Below, in pieces: positions 18,647 through 28,534 of a stretch of 49,175 nucleotides of DNA. A program made the position numbers and the translations under genes. Numbering within the stretch: position 1 is the stretch's first letter; every line of letters starts with the position of its first letter. This stretch comes from Firmicutes bacterium UBA4049 (GTDB lineage Bacteria; Bacillota; Desulfotomaculia; Desulfotomaculales; Nap2-2B). Under the pieces are notes generated by a model that was not told the origin of the DNA, ran no database searches, and was given only the letters and a program-made list of their open reading frames with translations. The DNA lies in the NCBI GenBank assembly GCA_002382755.1, contig DFZT01000078.1, forward strand, positions 1-49,175. Direction: 5' to 3'.

Positions 18647-19549
18647 TTATGAAAATATTTTTTTAAGCTGCACAGCCTGATCCCTGTTTATACTCCCTTT
18701 CTCAAGAGCAATTGAAACTGTGTACAAACCCAGTGCTCTATAAAGATCGCTTTCTTCCTTGCCTACTTGTTTAAGCACAGGCAAGTGTTCCAAAATGGTC
18801 GTTCCGTCCCCCCGGGATATTGGACCGGTAAGGGCTTGAACGGGACCAATTCTTCTGACATTGTTTATTGTGCCCTGTACAAGCGGCAATAAAGCCTCAA
18901 ACGCTTCTTCGCGTGACAGGCCAAAATTGCGGTACAGGCCGGTCGCGTAGTACATCATCGAAACAAGGTAATTGGAAGCTATACATGCCGCAGCATGATA
19001 TAAAGGCTTATCTTCGGCGCGAATTGTAAAATATTTTCCATCCAGGTCGTCTACTATCTGCTTTGCCGTGCCCATTGCCGATTCGTCTCCTTCCAGGGCA
19101 AAGTATGAACCCGGAAGGTTCTCGATTGCTCCCTGGATATCGGCAAATGACTGCAGCGGGTGAATTGAAATAATTCTTGAACCCGTTTCAGGAACGCCGC
19201 GCAACTCGAAGGCGGTATGAGCCCCGCTGGCATGCGCGACAATCTGTCCGGGGAAAAAACCCTTCCTTGAGGCAATTGTTTTTGCAACCCCGGCAATCTC
19301 CCGATCCGGTGTGGTAATAAAAACAACCTCACCAAACAAAGTAACTTCCTCCGGCCTGTCTGTGGCAGGACAGCCGACTTGATCAGCAACTCTGCGGGCA
19401 GAGGAAATACTTCTGCTGGCTATACCGGCAATAGGATAGCCCTTTCTATGCAGCAGAATGGATAATGCGCTGCCTACTTTCCCCGCGCCTACTATAACAA
19501 GTGATGGTTTTTTAACTTTCCGGTTATTTATGCCTTCATTTTTTTTCAT
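18647..19549 (-). CDS. Rossmann-like/DUF2520 protein, likely PanG-type ketopantoate reductase
   Basis: A 300-residue NAD(P)-binding protein. The N-terminus SLVIVGAGKVGSALSILLHRKG is a Rossmann nucleotide loop. VFITTPDREI, VAHASGAH and the helical C-terminal half with LYHAAACIASNYLVSMMYYA match the Rossmann-like plus DUF2520 architecture. Proteins of this architecture named PanG act as ketopantoate reductase in bacteria lacking panE (recalled from Francisella work). Here the gene directly precedes panB-panC-panD and no panE is visible, so the missing reduction of ketopantoate to pantoate is probably its job. No good ribosome binding site precedes the ATG. It was not called by enzyme motif alone. 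Confidence 0.75.
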   Translation of the reverse strand: MKKNEGINNRKVKKPSLVIVGAGKVGSALSILLHRKGYPIAGIASRSISSARRVADQVGCPATDRPEEVTLFGEVVFITTPDREIAGVAKTIASRKGFFPGQIVAHASGAHTAFELRGVPETGSRIISIHPLQSFADIQGAIENLPGSYFALEGDESAMGTAKQIVDDLDGKYFTIRAEDKPLYHAAACIASNYLVSMMYYATGLYRNFGLSREEAFEALLPLVQGTINNVRRIGPVQALTGPISRGDGTTILEHLPVLKQVGKEESDLYRALGLYTVSIALEKGSINRDQAVQLKKIFS

Positions 19550-19583
19550 TTAATCGTTTCACTTTACTGCGGCCTTAAATTAA

Positions 19584-19617
19584 AAAAACCTTCCGGACAG
19601 AGTGTCGCAAGGTTTTT
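19584..19617 (-). terminator. Rho-independent terminator, possibly bidirectional
   Basis: AAAAACCTT (19584-19592) pairs perfectly with AAGGTTTTT (19609-19617), and an inner GACA/TGTC pair extends the stem. Runs of T follow on the minus strand. It sits directly after the stop of the 39-codon ORF and before the panG-like gene, separating the pan block from the folK side. Confidence 0.75.
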
Positions 19618-19736
19618 CACCACCCCGTCTCGGTCCATCCCGGCTCCAAGCGGATTTGGTTGTCTTTTTTTACGGGCCGCTTCAAATAGGTATGGCTTCC
19701 AACCGGAATACCATCCTTAGTTTGCCCTAAAGCCAT
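19617..19736 (-). CDS. Candidate small protein, 39 residues, unknown
   Basis: An ATG-started frame of 39 codons plus TGA reads MALGQTKDGIPVGSHTYLKR, continues PVKKDNQIRLEPGWTETGW, and ends directly against a strong terminator. In-frame stops (TAA, TGA) lie just upstream of the ATG, so this is the only start. Composition is protein-like: basic, two Gly-Trp-rich ends, no membrane segment. No convincing ribosome binding site precedes the ATG, which counts against it. It occupies most of the 230-base gap between folK and the panG-like gene. Function unknown; an RNA with a terminator is the alternative. Confidence 0.4.
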   Translation of the reverse strand: MALGQTKDGIPVGSHTYLKRPVKKDNQIRLEPGWTETGW

Positions 19737-19779
19737 TGTAACTGATCATTAATTTAAAGGCAAGCATATCTTGTCGATC

Positions 19780-20289
19780 TTATGATATTTTTTGCACATC
19801 CTGAGAAGAAAGCTCAGCTGCAAGAACGGAAACATTCTTCAGGCCGGGTATGCGCAAGTCCGGATCCAGTTCGGACAGCGGTATGATCATGAAAGCTCTT
19901 TCGTGCATACGCGGGTGCGGGACGATTAGATCGCGCTCATTTATAAAAAAATCGCCATAAAGCAGCAAATCAAGATCGATTAACCTCGGGCCCCACCGGA
20001 TATCGCGTATTCTACCCATTTTTCTTTCAATATCCAAAAGAATATTCAATAACTCCCTCGGCGCCAATTCGACCATCGCTTCAAGAACACTATTGACGAA
20101 CCAATCTTGCGGAACAGGACCCATAGGCGCAGTCCTGTAAAAAGAGGAAACGCCTTTGATATCCAGCCCTTCCTCTTTGCGCAGCAGCTCAACAGCTCTT
20201 TTAAGGTTTGCCTTTTTATCGCCCAAGTTCGAACCAAGGCTTACAAAAGCACGAACATGTCCTCGAAGAAAATCATTGCTTTTTAACAA
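19780..20289 (-). CDS. folK: 6-hydroxymethyl-7,8-dihydropterin pyrophosphokinase
   Basis: Transfers pyrophosphate from ATP to hydroxymethyldihydropterin in folate synthesis. The 169-residue protein shows AFVSLGSNLGDKKANL near the N-terminus, SSFYRTAPMGPVPQDWFVNSV, ERKMGRIRDIRWGPRLIDLDLLLYGD (catalytic loop with the two aspartates) and VPHPRMHERAFMIIPL. It starts at a TTG with AGAAAGG seven bases upstream, 12 bases after tsaD, so the two are likely co-transcribed. No other folate genes are adjacent. Confidence 0.96.
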   Translation of the reverse strand: MLKSNDFLRGHVRAFVSLGSNLGDKKANLKRAVELLRKEEGLDIKGVSSFYRTAPMGPVPQDWFVNSVLEAMVELAPRELLNILLDIERKMGRIRDIRWGPRLIDLDLLLYGDFFINERDLIVPHPRMHERAFMIIPLSELDPDLRIPGLKNVSVLAAELSSQDVQKIS

Positions 20290-20301
20290 GATAAGGCCTT
20301 T

Positions 20302-21324
20302 CTAGTATTTATTTTCCCCAAGTTTTAAGTCGGGAATCGCATTTAAACTGTAAGGCGCAAAATCCGAGCGCAGGTACTTATAATAGGCGCAGCAGCCGAC
20401 CATTGCAGCATTATCCGTGCACAAAACAGGACTTGGATAAGAAACCGCCAATCCTTTTTCATCGGCTTTGTATTTTAAAAACAGACGAAGTCTTCTGTTT
20501 GAAGCAACCCCGCCAGCTAAAAGAACGGTTTTTGCACCATACATCTGCGCGCCTTGAATAGTTTTCTCAACCAGCGCATCTACTACAGCTTTTTGGAATG
20601 AAGCGGTTAAATCAGCAAGGTTAATCTTTTCTCCGCATTTGCCGTCCTTTAGGTAATAATTGGCTACCGCTGTTTTCAAGCCGCTGAAGCTGAAATCGAG
20701 CGTTCCTTCTTCAAGCCGGGCCCTTGGAAAATTAACCGCATTTTCATTCCCGCCGGAGGAAAGACGATCAACCAACGGCCCTCCGGGATAACCCAGGCCA
20801 ACAGTACGGGCTACCTTATCAAATACCTCCCCCGCCGCGTCGTCCCGGGTCCTCCCGATCAACTTATAACTGCCGTGATTTTTTATCAGGATAAGATCGG
20901 TATGGCCACCGCTTACCACCAGACAGATTGCCGGAAAAGAAAAATCATCCTTGCCTAAATAGTTTGCATAAAGATGACCCTCAATATGATTAACAGCCAA
21001 CAGAGGCAGGTCGAAAGCAAAAGCCAAAGCCTTTGCAGCCGCCACCCCAACCAGTAGGGCGCCGGCAAGTCCGGGACCATAGGTAACACCTACGGCATTA
21101 AGTGAACTAAAGTCCAAACCCGCTTCATCAAGCGCTCTGTGAATAACTTCATTTATTAACTCAAGATGTTTGCGGGAAGCTACTTCCGGAACAACACCCC
21201 CAAATATTTTGTGCATTTTTTCCTGTGAAAAAACAACATTCGAAAGTATCTTTGTTCCGTCCACAACTAAAGATGCGCAAGTATCATCGCAGGAAGTCTC
21301 AATGCCGAGAATTTTAACACTCAA
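20302..21324 (-). CDS. tsaD: tRNA N6-adenosine threonylcarbamoyltransferase
   Basis: Transfers threonylcarbamoyl to A37 of ANN-decoding tRNAs together with TsaB and TsaE. The 340-residue ASKHA-fold protein shows ILGIETSCDDTCASLV, VPEVASRKHLE (first metal histidine), VNHIEGHLYANYL (HxxxH), LVVSGGHTDLI and LLAGGVASNRRLR, with CTDNAAMVG near the end. It starts at a TTG behind AAGGTGAG. The t6A it makes is further methylthiolated by the MtaB encoded at 22.8-24.1 kb. TsaB and TsaE are not in the window. Confidence 0.98.
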   Translation of the reverse strand: MSVKILGIETSCDDTCASLVVDGTKILSNVVFSQEKMHKIFGGVVPEVASRKHLELINEVIHRALDEAGLDFSSLNAVGVTYGPGLAGALLVGVAAAKALAFAFDLPLLAVNHIEGHLYANYLGKDDFSFPAICLVVSGGHTDLILIKNHGSYKLIGRTRDDAAGEVFDKVARTVGLGYPGGPLVDRLSSGGNENAVNFPRARLEEGTLDFSFSGLKTAVANYYLKDGKCGEKINLADLTASFQKAVVDALVEKTIQGAQMYGAKTVLLAGGVASNRRLRLFLKYKADEKGLAVSYPSPVLCTDNAAMVGCCAYYKYLRSDFAPYSLNAIPDLKLGENKY

Positions 21325-21452
21325 TAATTATCTCACCTTAATTGTACGTCAATCCCAATGAGTTAGGAAAAGTTAAAAAAGCAAGATGTCATCACATGTA
21401 TACTTAAAAAATTTCTGTAAGCTCTTTTATCAGCCACCTAAAGCTTTATGTT

Positions 21453-21758
21453 CTAAATCTTTACAAATAAGCTTTTTTCCTTCTCATCAAAAATTGATTC
21501 GTATCTCCCTTTTAAATTAATACCAAAATACTTAAAGAAACCCTTCCCGAATACCTTCGTTTTTTTAATCTGTATGCCATCCTCTCCCACAGCACGTATA
21601 CGAACTGTTTTTGAATCTTGATCATAAGCTAATTCAACGTATTGAGCCCCCAGTTTTTCTCTCGCAATTTTATTTAAAACAATTGAACTTTTTGAAAAAG
21701 ATACTATTGGCGCTTTTTCAGCTTTCTCGCCGCGTGGTTTGTAAATTTCAAAAGTCAT
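21453..21758 (-). CDS. Conserved-looking 101-residue protein of unknown function
   Basis: Small mixed-charge protein with alternating strand-like segments (APIVSFSKSSIVLNKIAREKLG, then TVRIRAVGEDGIQIKKTKVFGKGFFKYFGI, ending SLFVKI). No membrane segment, signal peptide or catalytic motif is visible. I do not recognise a named family. The gene is well supported as real: ATG with AAAGGAGGGTG upstream and a near-consensus sigma-A promoter 30-60 bases before the start. It stands alone between tsaD and rpsU. The beta-rich pattern might suit a small nucleic-acid-binding or AbrB-like fold, but that is speculation. Confidence 0.8.
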   Translation of the reverse strand: MTFEIYKPRGEKAEKAPIVSFSKSSIVLNKIAREKLGAQYVELAYDQDSKTVRIRAVGEDGIQIKKTKVFGKGFFKYFGINLKGRYESIFDEKEKSLFVKI

Positions 21759-21787
21759 CTTCGCACCCTCCTTTTTTTCAAGACAAG

Positions 21788-21817
21788 ATTATATCCTATG
21801 TTCAAAGAGTATGTCAA
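21788..21817 (-). promoter_or_regulatory. Sigma-A promoter of the 101-residue gene
   Basis: On the minus strand TTGACA (21817-21812) and TATAAT (21793-21788), both perfect consensus hexamers, are separated by 18 bases. The start codon lies 30 bases further downstream behind AAAGGAGGGTG. Confidence 0.8.
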
Positions 21818-22058
21818 ACCCCAAATTTCTTTTCCTATTTATATAATACTTCCCTTAAAACCTTACCGGTTATAAAACAGATTTATTCTTAAATAGTAAT
21901 TACATAATAATTTTAAACTGTTTTTGTACTGACAATCAAAGATTGGGAAAGAGATTATAAATCGTTGGTTAGATTAATTTCGTCAAAAAATATATGGAAT
22001 GCTCTATTTTAGTCATAATCTGCCTTCTTTTGTTTTTTTATACAGCACACTAATAAAT

Positions 22059-22084
22059 ATACCTGGTCTTTTTTGACCAGGTAT
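22059..22084 (-). terminator. Hairpin terminator after rpsU
   Basis: A perfect 10-bp stem (ATACCTGGTC / GACCAGGTAT) with a six-base loop lies 13 bases beyond the rpsU stop codon. The tail is only moderately U-rich, so it may instead mark a processing site. Confidence 0.6.
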
Positions 22085-22096
22085 AAGTTTTTCTAT

Positions 22097-22273
22097 TTAA
22101 TGAAATTTACGCCTTCTCGCAGCAAGTGATTTTTTCTTTCGCCGTACACTGGGCTTCTCGTAATGTTCATGCTTTCTGGCTTCAGCCAATACCCCTGCCT
22201 TCTGGCATGTTCTTTTAAAACGACGGAGGGCGCTATCCAGCGTTTCGTTTTTGCCAACCCGTACCTCTGCCAT
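22097..22273 (-). CDS. rpsU: 30S ribosomal protein S21
   Basis: Small basic ribosomal protein of the 30S platform, 58 residues. [20 protein letters not shown] with the basic tail [16 protein letters not shown] is the S21 pattern. The ATG at 22273 is chosen because GGAGGGGAAAGG lies immediately upstream. A frame extending to 22297 lacks a site and adds an atypical MWRGEGKG. It is often found next to the dnaJ-rsmE-mtaB-HIT genes in Firmicutes, as here. Confidence 0.96.
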   Translation of the reverse strand: MAEVRVGKNETLDSALRRFKRTCQKAGVLAEARKHEHYEKPSVRRKKKSLAARRRKFH

Positions 22274-22364
22274 ACCTTTCCCCTCCCCCCGCCACAACTC
22301 GTAAATATCACATATACCTTACCTTTCTTTCAAAAATTTGATACCCTGTCTTGCCTTTGCCAAA

Positions 22365-22712
22365 TCAAACAGAATGCCGTTTAAAATAAGGACCGGCAAG
22401 AAAATGATAATGGATGTGAAAAACTTTTTGCCCGGCATCTTCAAGACAATTGACTACCATTCGGAAACCTTTGCCGTCTAAAACTGACCTGGCTATTTTC
22501 GCTGCCACGGTTTGTATATGACCAATAATCTTTTCTTCTTCATCCTGTATATCCAGAACAGTTGGAATATGCTTTTTCGGCATAATTAAATAATGTATCC
22601 TTGCTACAGGATTTATATCCTTAAAAGCAATCGCAAAATCATCTTCATAAACAATTTCAGCAGGAATTTCTTTTTTAATGATTTTACAGAAAACGCAATC
22701 TTCTATTCTCAA
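22365..22712 (-). CDS. hinT: HIT family protein (HinT-like purine nucleotide hydrolase)
   Basis: Histidine-triad protein of about 115 residues acting on nucleoside phosphoramidates or related AMP derivatives. The N-terminus DCVFCKIIKKEIPAEIVYEDD is typical. The C-terminal triad reads VFHIHYHFLAGP (H-x-H-x-H). A TTG at 22712 with AAGG upstream gives the standard length. A frame open to 22784 adds 24 residues containing CALC, unsupported by a start signal. It follows mtaB with a short gap and probably ends the chaperone-tRNA modification transcript. Confidence 0.92.
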   Translation of the reverse strand: MRIEDCVFCKIIKKEIPAEIVYEDDFAIAFKDINPVARIHYLIMPKKHIPTVLDIQDEEEKIIGHIQTVAAKIARSVLDGKGFRMVVNCLEDAGQKVFHIHYHFLAGPYFKRHSV

Positions 22713-22804
22713 ATCCCCCCTTCCTTCACATAGCGCGCATACATAAGAAGCAATATCCTTCCTTCTCTCATATTCAACATACATATAATAAATCCTGCTT
22801 GCAA

Positions 22805-24115
22805 TTAAATTATTGTACCGCTTAAATTCTCCCCTTGCAAGCTTTCTATTTTTACATTGACAATCTCGCCCCGTTTATTTAAAACGGTAGGGAACAATAC
22901 ACGCTGGTAATGATCAGTCAGACCCTCATCAAATCCGGTCATTTTATTATATGAACCCTCAACCAGCACTTCCTGTACGGTACCCACGTAAGGAGCAGCA
23001 TAGTCCCGTGACAGCTCACGGCTTATCGCAAGCAGTATATTGCTTCTTTCTTCTTTAATCGAGGGATCTATTTGATGTTCAAATTCAGCCGCCGGTGTGC
23101 CTCTTCGCCGGGAGTATTTGAATACATGAAGCCTCGAAAAAGAGATTTCCCTGATTACATCACATGTGTTGCAAAACTGCTGATCAGTCTCACCGGGAAA
23201 ACCTACCATCACATCTGTTGTCAGGGCTATTCCGGGAATTTTCTCCCTGATTTTTTTAATTATCTGCTTGTAATCATTTATATTGTAATTACGGCGCATG
23301 CTCTCCAAAATTTTATCATCACCGCTTTGAAGAGGAATATGCAGGTGGCGGCAGATTCCCTTTTGGAAAGCAATCGTATCAATCAGATCGGTCGTAATAT
23401 CCATAGACTCAAGGGAACTTATTCTCAACCTGGTCAGACCCGGAATATTAATTATTGATTTTATCAATGAGTTAAGATTTACTTCACCGCCAAGATCCCT
23501 GCCATATGAACCAAGATGTATACCTGTAAGGACTATTTCTTTAAATCCCGCTTGGACCAGGTCTTTTGCCTGATTAAGGGAATCCTCGAAAGAACGGCTT
23601 CTTTGCGGCCCCCGGGCATAAGGAACAATACAGTATGAGCAGTAATTGCTGCAGCCTTCCTCTATTTTTAGGAAAGCCCTTTCCCGTCCGGTAACAACCT
23701 GAGACGGCAGTTCTTCAAACTTAATGTTTTGATCCATTTTCCTGACGCAATTTAATACTACCGAGCTTCCATGCGCGTTTTCCGCAAAATCCACAATCTT
23801 ATCCCTGTTAACTGTGCCGACAACGAGATTTACACCTTCTATGGCCATGATTTCGCTGGGGGATGTTTGGGCATAGCAGCCGGTGACTACTACAAGAGCG
23901 TTTGGATTGGTCCTTACCGCACGCCTGATTAACTGACGCGACTTGCGGTCGCTTAAATGGGTGACCGTACATGTGTTGATTAAATAAATATCTGCTTTTT
24001 GGCCGAATTGAACCGCCTGGTAACCTCTGTTTTCAAACATGCCCGTTATGACCGACGATTCGTACTGGTTTACTTTGCAGCCCAAGGTCGCAACAGCAAA
24101 TGTTTTGTTAATCAC
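22805..24115 (-). CDS. mtaB: tRNA t6A37 methylthiotransferase
   Basis: Radical SAM enzyme that turns t6A into ms2t6A at position 37 of tRNA. The N-terminal UPF0004 domain begins TFAVATLGCKVNQYES and includes INTCTVTHLSDRKSRQ and VTGCYAQ, giving the three cysteines of the auxiliary cluster. The radical SAM motif is CSNYCSYCIVPYARG (CX3CX2C). A C-terminal TRAM-like domain follows. GTG at 24115 is chosen because GGAGG lies five bases upstream. It overlaps the rsmE end by eight bases, so the two are translationally coupled. Confidence 0.95.
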   Translation of the reverse strand: MINKTFAVATLGCKVNQYESSVITGMFENRGYQAVQFGQKADIYLINTCTVTHLSDRKSRQLIRRAVRTNPNALVVVTGCYAQTSPSEIMAIEGVNLVVGTVNRDKIVDFAENAHGSSVVLNCVRKMDQNIKFEELPSQVVTGRERAFLKIEEGCSNYCSYCIVPYARGPQRSRSFEDSLNQAKDLVQAGFKEIVLTGIHLGSYGRDLGGEVNLNSLIKSIINIPGLTRLRISSLESMDITTDLIDTIAFQKGICRHLHIPLQSGDDKILESMRRNYNINDYKQIIKKIREKIPGIALTTDVMVGFPGETDQQFCNTCDVIREISFSRLHVFKYSRRRGTPAAEFEHQIDPSIKEERSNILLAISRELSRDYAAPYVGTVQEVLVEGSYNKMTGFDEGLTDHYQRVLFPTVLNKRGEIVNVKIESLQGENLSGTII

Positions 24116-24857
24116 AGGCGCCTCCAAGGTCCCCCAGTTCATATTGGATTATTGATGTTACAGCTGGTCCGGCTGTTTCCGTGCGCAAAATCCTTGGCCC
24201 AAGTGACACAGGTATAGCGCCAAACTCCTTTGCCAGTTCAACTTCTTCAGCAGTGAAGCCGCCTTCTGGTCCTATAAAAAGAAAGATATTTATCGAACTT
24301 GCTGCCCTGAGACAGTCTTTTAATGAACATTTGTCTTCTTTTTCCCAAAACAAAAGGCTTAGGGCATCTTCCGGCAGGCTGTTTAAAACCTCTCTTAATC
24401 CCTTCGGTTCCTTAACCTTGGGTACAACAGAACGGCGGCACTGCCTGGACGCTTCTAAAGCCACTTTTTGCCACCGGCTGACCTTGCCGGCAACTTTTTC
24501 CCGAATAATTTTTACAATTGAACGTTGGCAATTTAAAGGAATGAACTCAGAGACACCCAACTCGGTACATTTCTGAATAATGGTTTCCATTTTATCGCCT
24601 TTCGGCAATCCCTGAACCAGAGTAATCCTTATCAAAGGTTCCGGAGCAGCGGAAAACGCTTCTATAACGGCGCACCCGACTTTATCCTTTTCAATATCGT
24701 CTATCCTTGCCAGACAGGCCTTTCCCCGCCCGTCATAAACTGAAATAAAACTACCCGTTTTCAAACGCAGGACATTTGTAATGTAATTTACATCACTGCC
24801 AATTATATTTACCTTGCCGCCAATAAATTGTTCAGCGGACACAAAAAACCGGGACAC
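24108..24857 (-). CDS. rsmE: 16S rRNA (uracil-1498-N3)-methyltransferase
   Basis: SPOUT-class methyltransferase modifying U1498 of 16S rRNA in the decoding region. The 249-residue protein has an N-terminal PUA-like domain, VQGLPKGDKMETIIQKCTELGV in the middle, and the knotted C-terminal part with FIGPEGGFTAEEVELA and LGPRILRTETA, the S-adenosylmethionine site. It starts with GTG just after dnaJ (five bases). In many Firmicutes prmA (L11 methyltransferase) sits between dnaJ and rsmE; it is absent here. Confidence 0.96.
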   Translation of the reverse strand: MSRFFVSAEQFIGGKVNIIGSDVNYITNVLRLKTGSFISVYDGRGKACLARIDDIEKDKVGCAVIEAFSAAPEPLIRITLVQGLPKGDKMETIIQKCTELGVSEFIPLNCQRSIVKIIREKVAGKVSRWQKVALEASRQCRRSVVPKVKEPKGLREVLNSLPEDALSLLFWEKEDKCSLKDCLRAASSINIFLFIGPEGGFTAEEVELAKEFGAIPVSLGPRILRTETAGPAVTSIIQYELGDLGGACD

Positions 24858-24862
24858 TTTCG

Positions 24863-25987
24863 TTACCCCATAAACGCATCTTTGAACTTATTAAAAAAGC
24901 CTTTGTTTTCAGCAGAGCCTTCCCCGGAAATCTGTGCGAATTCGTTTAGCAGCTGTTTCTGACGCTCATTAAGCCTGTTCGGTATAACTACTTTAATTTT
25001 AATATACTGGTCGCCTTTACCATAACCGTTTAAATCAGGAAATCCCCTGCCGCGGAGGCGAAATTCTGCGCCCGGCTGTGTGCCTTCAGGAATCTTAAAC
25101 TTCATTGTTCCATCCAGGGTCGGTACTTCTATCTCATCTCCCAAAGCAGCCTGGGTAAAAGAAATGGCTATTTCACAGTTTATATTATTCCCTTCCCTTG
25201 TAAATAACTCGTGTGGCAGAACATTAATGTAAACATAAAGGTCGCCGGGGGGGCCTGAGCGCAAACCCGCTTCACCTTCCCCGTTTATGCGCAAACGCGT
25301 TCCCGTATCCGCACCTGCGGGGACTTTTACATGGATATTCCGGGAACGCCTGATCCTTCCCGCCCCCTGACAGGTTGAACAAGGTTTTTCAATAAAACGG
25401 CCTGTACCCCGGCAGCGGCTGCAGGTATGCGATTGGACTATTCTGCCAAAGGGCGTATTTTGCGATGTCTGAGTCTGCCCGCTCCCCCCGCAGGTTGGAC
25501 AATTTTTTACGCTTGTGCCTTGTGCTGCCCCTGAACCCTTGCAGCTGTCGCAAGTCTCAATGCGGGGGACTTTGATATCCTTTTCAATGCCGAAAGCGGA
25601 ATCCTTAAAAGTAATCTCTATATCTGTACGAAGATCTGCTCCCTTTTGGGGACCGCTGCGCGTTTTTCCCGAGCCGCCGAAAAACATTTCAAAAATATCT
25701 CCCAGGCCGCCCAGATCCGCGCCGAACCCACCAAAACCGCCTCCAAAATCAAACCCGCGGGCATTTGGAGCGTCATGACCAAACTGGTCATAATTTAACC
25801 TTTTCCCCGTATCGCTGAGGACCTCATATGCTTCCGCAACCTCTTTGAATTTGGCCTCTGAGTTTTTATCGCCAGGGTTCGCATCCGGATGGTACTGACG
25901 CGCAAGTTTGCGGTAAGCTTTTTTGATCTCTTCCGCAGACGCGTTCCGGGATAATCCCAAAACATCATAATAATCGCGTTTTGACAT
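24863..25987 (-). CDS. dnaJ: Chaperone protein DnaJ
   Basis: Co-chaperone that delivers substrates to DnaK and stimulates its ATPase. Type I architecture in 374 residues: J domain (residues 1-70) with the HPD motif in [11 protein letters not shown], a glycine/phenylalanine-rich linker ([17 protein letters not shown]), four CXXCXGXG zinc repeats ([32 protein letters not shown]) and the C-terminal substrate-binding domain. It starts with ATG 26 bases after dnaK in the CIRCE-controlled operon. Confidence 0.98.
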   Translation of the reverse strand: MSKRDYYDVLGLSRNASAEEIKKAYRKLARQYHPDANPGDKNSEAKFKEVAEAYEVLSDTGKRLNYDQFGHDAPNARGFDFGGGFGGFGADLGGLGDIFEMFFGGSGKTRSGPQKGADLRTDIEITFKDSAFGIEKDIKVPRIETCDSCKGSGAAQGTSVKNCPTCGGSGQTQTSQNTPFGRIVQSHTCSRCRGTGRFIEKPCSTCQGAGRIRRSRNIHVKVPAGADTGTRLRINGEGEAGLRSGPPGDLYVYINVLPHELFTREGNNINCEIAISFTQAALGDEIEVPTLDGTMKFKIPEGTQPGAEFRLRGRGFPDLNGYGKGDQYIKIKVVIPNRLNERQKQLLNEFAQISGEGSAENKGFFNKFKDAFMG

Positions 25988-26013
25988 GGTTTGTTACCAC
26001 TATCCCTTGTTCT

Positions 26014-27888
<1,875 letters not shown>

Positions 27889-27908
27889 CTAAATTTTAAT
27901 AATCCTGA

Positions 27909-28484
27909 TCATTTTGAGCGGGCAACTTTAACCATCGAAGGCCTTAACAGCTTCTCTTTAAATAAGTAGCCCTTCCGGAGTTCCTCCAAAATAACATTAT
28001 CCGGGTGATTGCTGGTTTGCTCCTGCAGCACTGCTTCATGCCTTGAAGGATCAAAGATCTCACCCACTGAGGGAATTGGCGACAATCCTTGGGCCGCAAG
28101 AGTATCGACTATTTGCCGGTAGATTATTTCCACCCCTTCGAAAAGTTTATCGTGTGTTTCCCGTCCATGCGCTAAAGCAAGTTCAAAGTTGTCCAAGACA
28201 GGTAATAAAGATTCTACAAGCTGTTCTGCAGCATATTTGTAAAAATCTTCTTTTTCTCTTGCCGTCCGGCGCCGAAAATTTTCAAAGTCGGCCTGCATCC
28301 TCACCAAGCGCTGATAATAATCTTCCGCGCGGGCCGTCTGTTCAGCAAGATTTTTCCTAACCGCCTCAATTTCACTTTCTTCAAGGATTGTTCCTTCTTC
28401 TCCCTCCGGCTCCAAGGCAAGGCCATCCTGTCCGGAATTATTCCCCGAACTATTTTGATCCCGCCTTTTTTCCAGTTCTTCCAC
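27909..28484 (-). CDS. grpE: Nucleotide exchange factor GrpE
   Basis: Releases ADP from DnaK. The N-terminal third is acidic and disordered, a long coiled coil follows (residues 45-100 with RLVRMQADFENFRRRTAREKEDF), and the C-terminal beta domain has HEAVLQEQTSNHPDNVILEELRKGYLFKEKLLRPSMVKVA-type sequence. A GTG at 28484 is preferred, six bases after GAGGTG; a GTG at 28493 falls inside that ribosome binding site. The product is about 191 residues. It follows the chaperonin gene by about 40-50 bases. Confidence 0.95.
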   Translation of the reverse strand: MEELEKRRDQNSSGNNSGQDGLALEPEGEEGTILEESEIEAVRKNLAEQTARAEDYYQRLVRMQADFENFRRRTAREKEDFYKYAAEQLVESLLPVLDNFELALAHGRETHDKLFEGVEIIYRQIVDTLAAQGLSPIPSVGEIFDPSRHEAVLQEQTSNHPDNVILEELRKGYLFKEKLLRPSMVKVARSK

Positions 28485-28534
28485 AACTTTCACCTCGCTA
28501 AATGGTTTTCGCGGTTGTATTTTTTCTCTTTTCT

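Larger units (their letters stand above)
21759..22096. other. Non-coding gap between rpsU and the 101-residue gene
   Basis: AT-rich gap of 338 bases. It holds the promoter of the 101-residue gene at its left side and the rpsU terminator hairpin at its right side. Nothing else recognisable was found in 21830-22055; no open frame or structured RNA motif was identified. Confidence 0.6.

Noticed and set aside
22713..22784. 24-residue N-terminal extension of the HIT protein with a CALC motif
   Set aside because: No start signal. The normal HIT N-terminus begins right after the AAGG site before 22712. A CXXC next to the CVFC of the HIT domain is probably chance.
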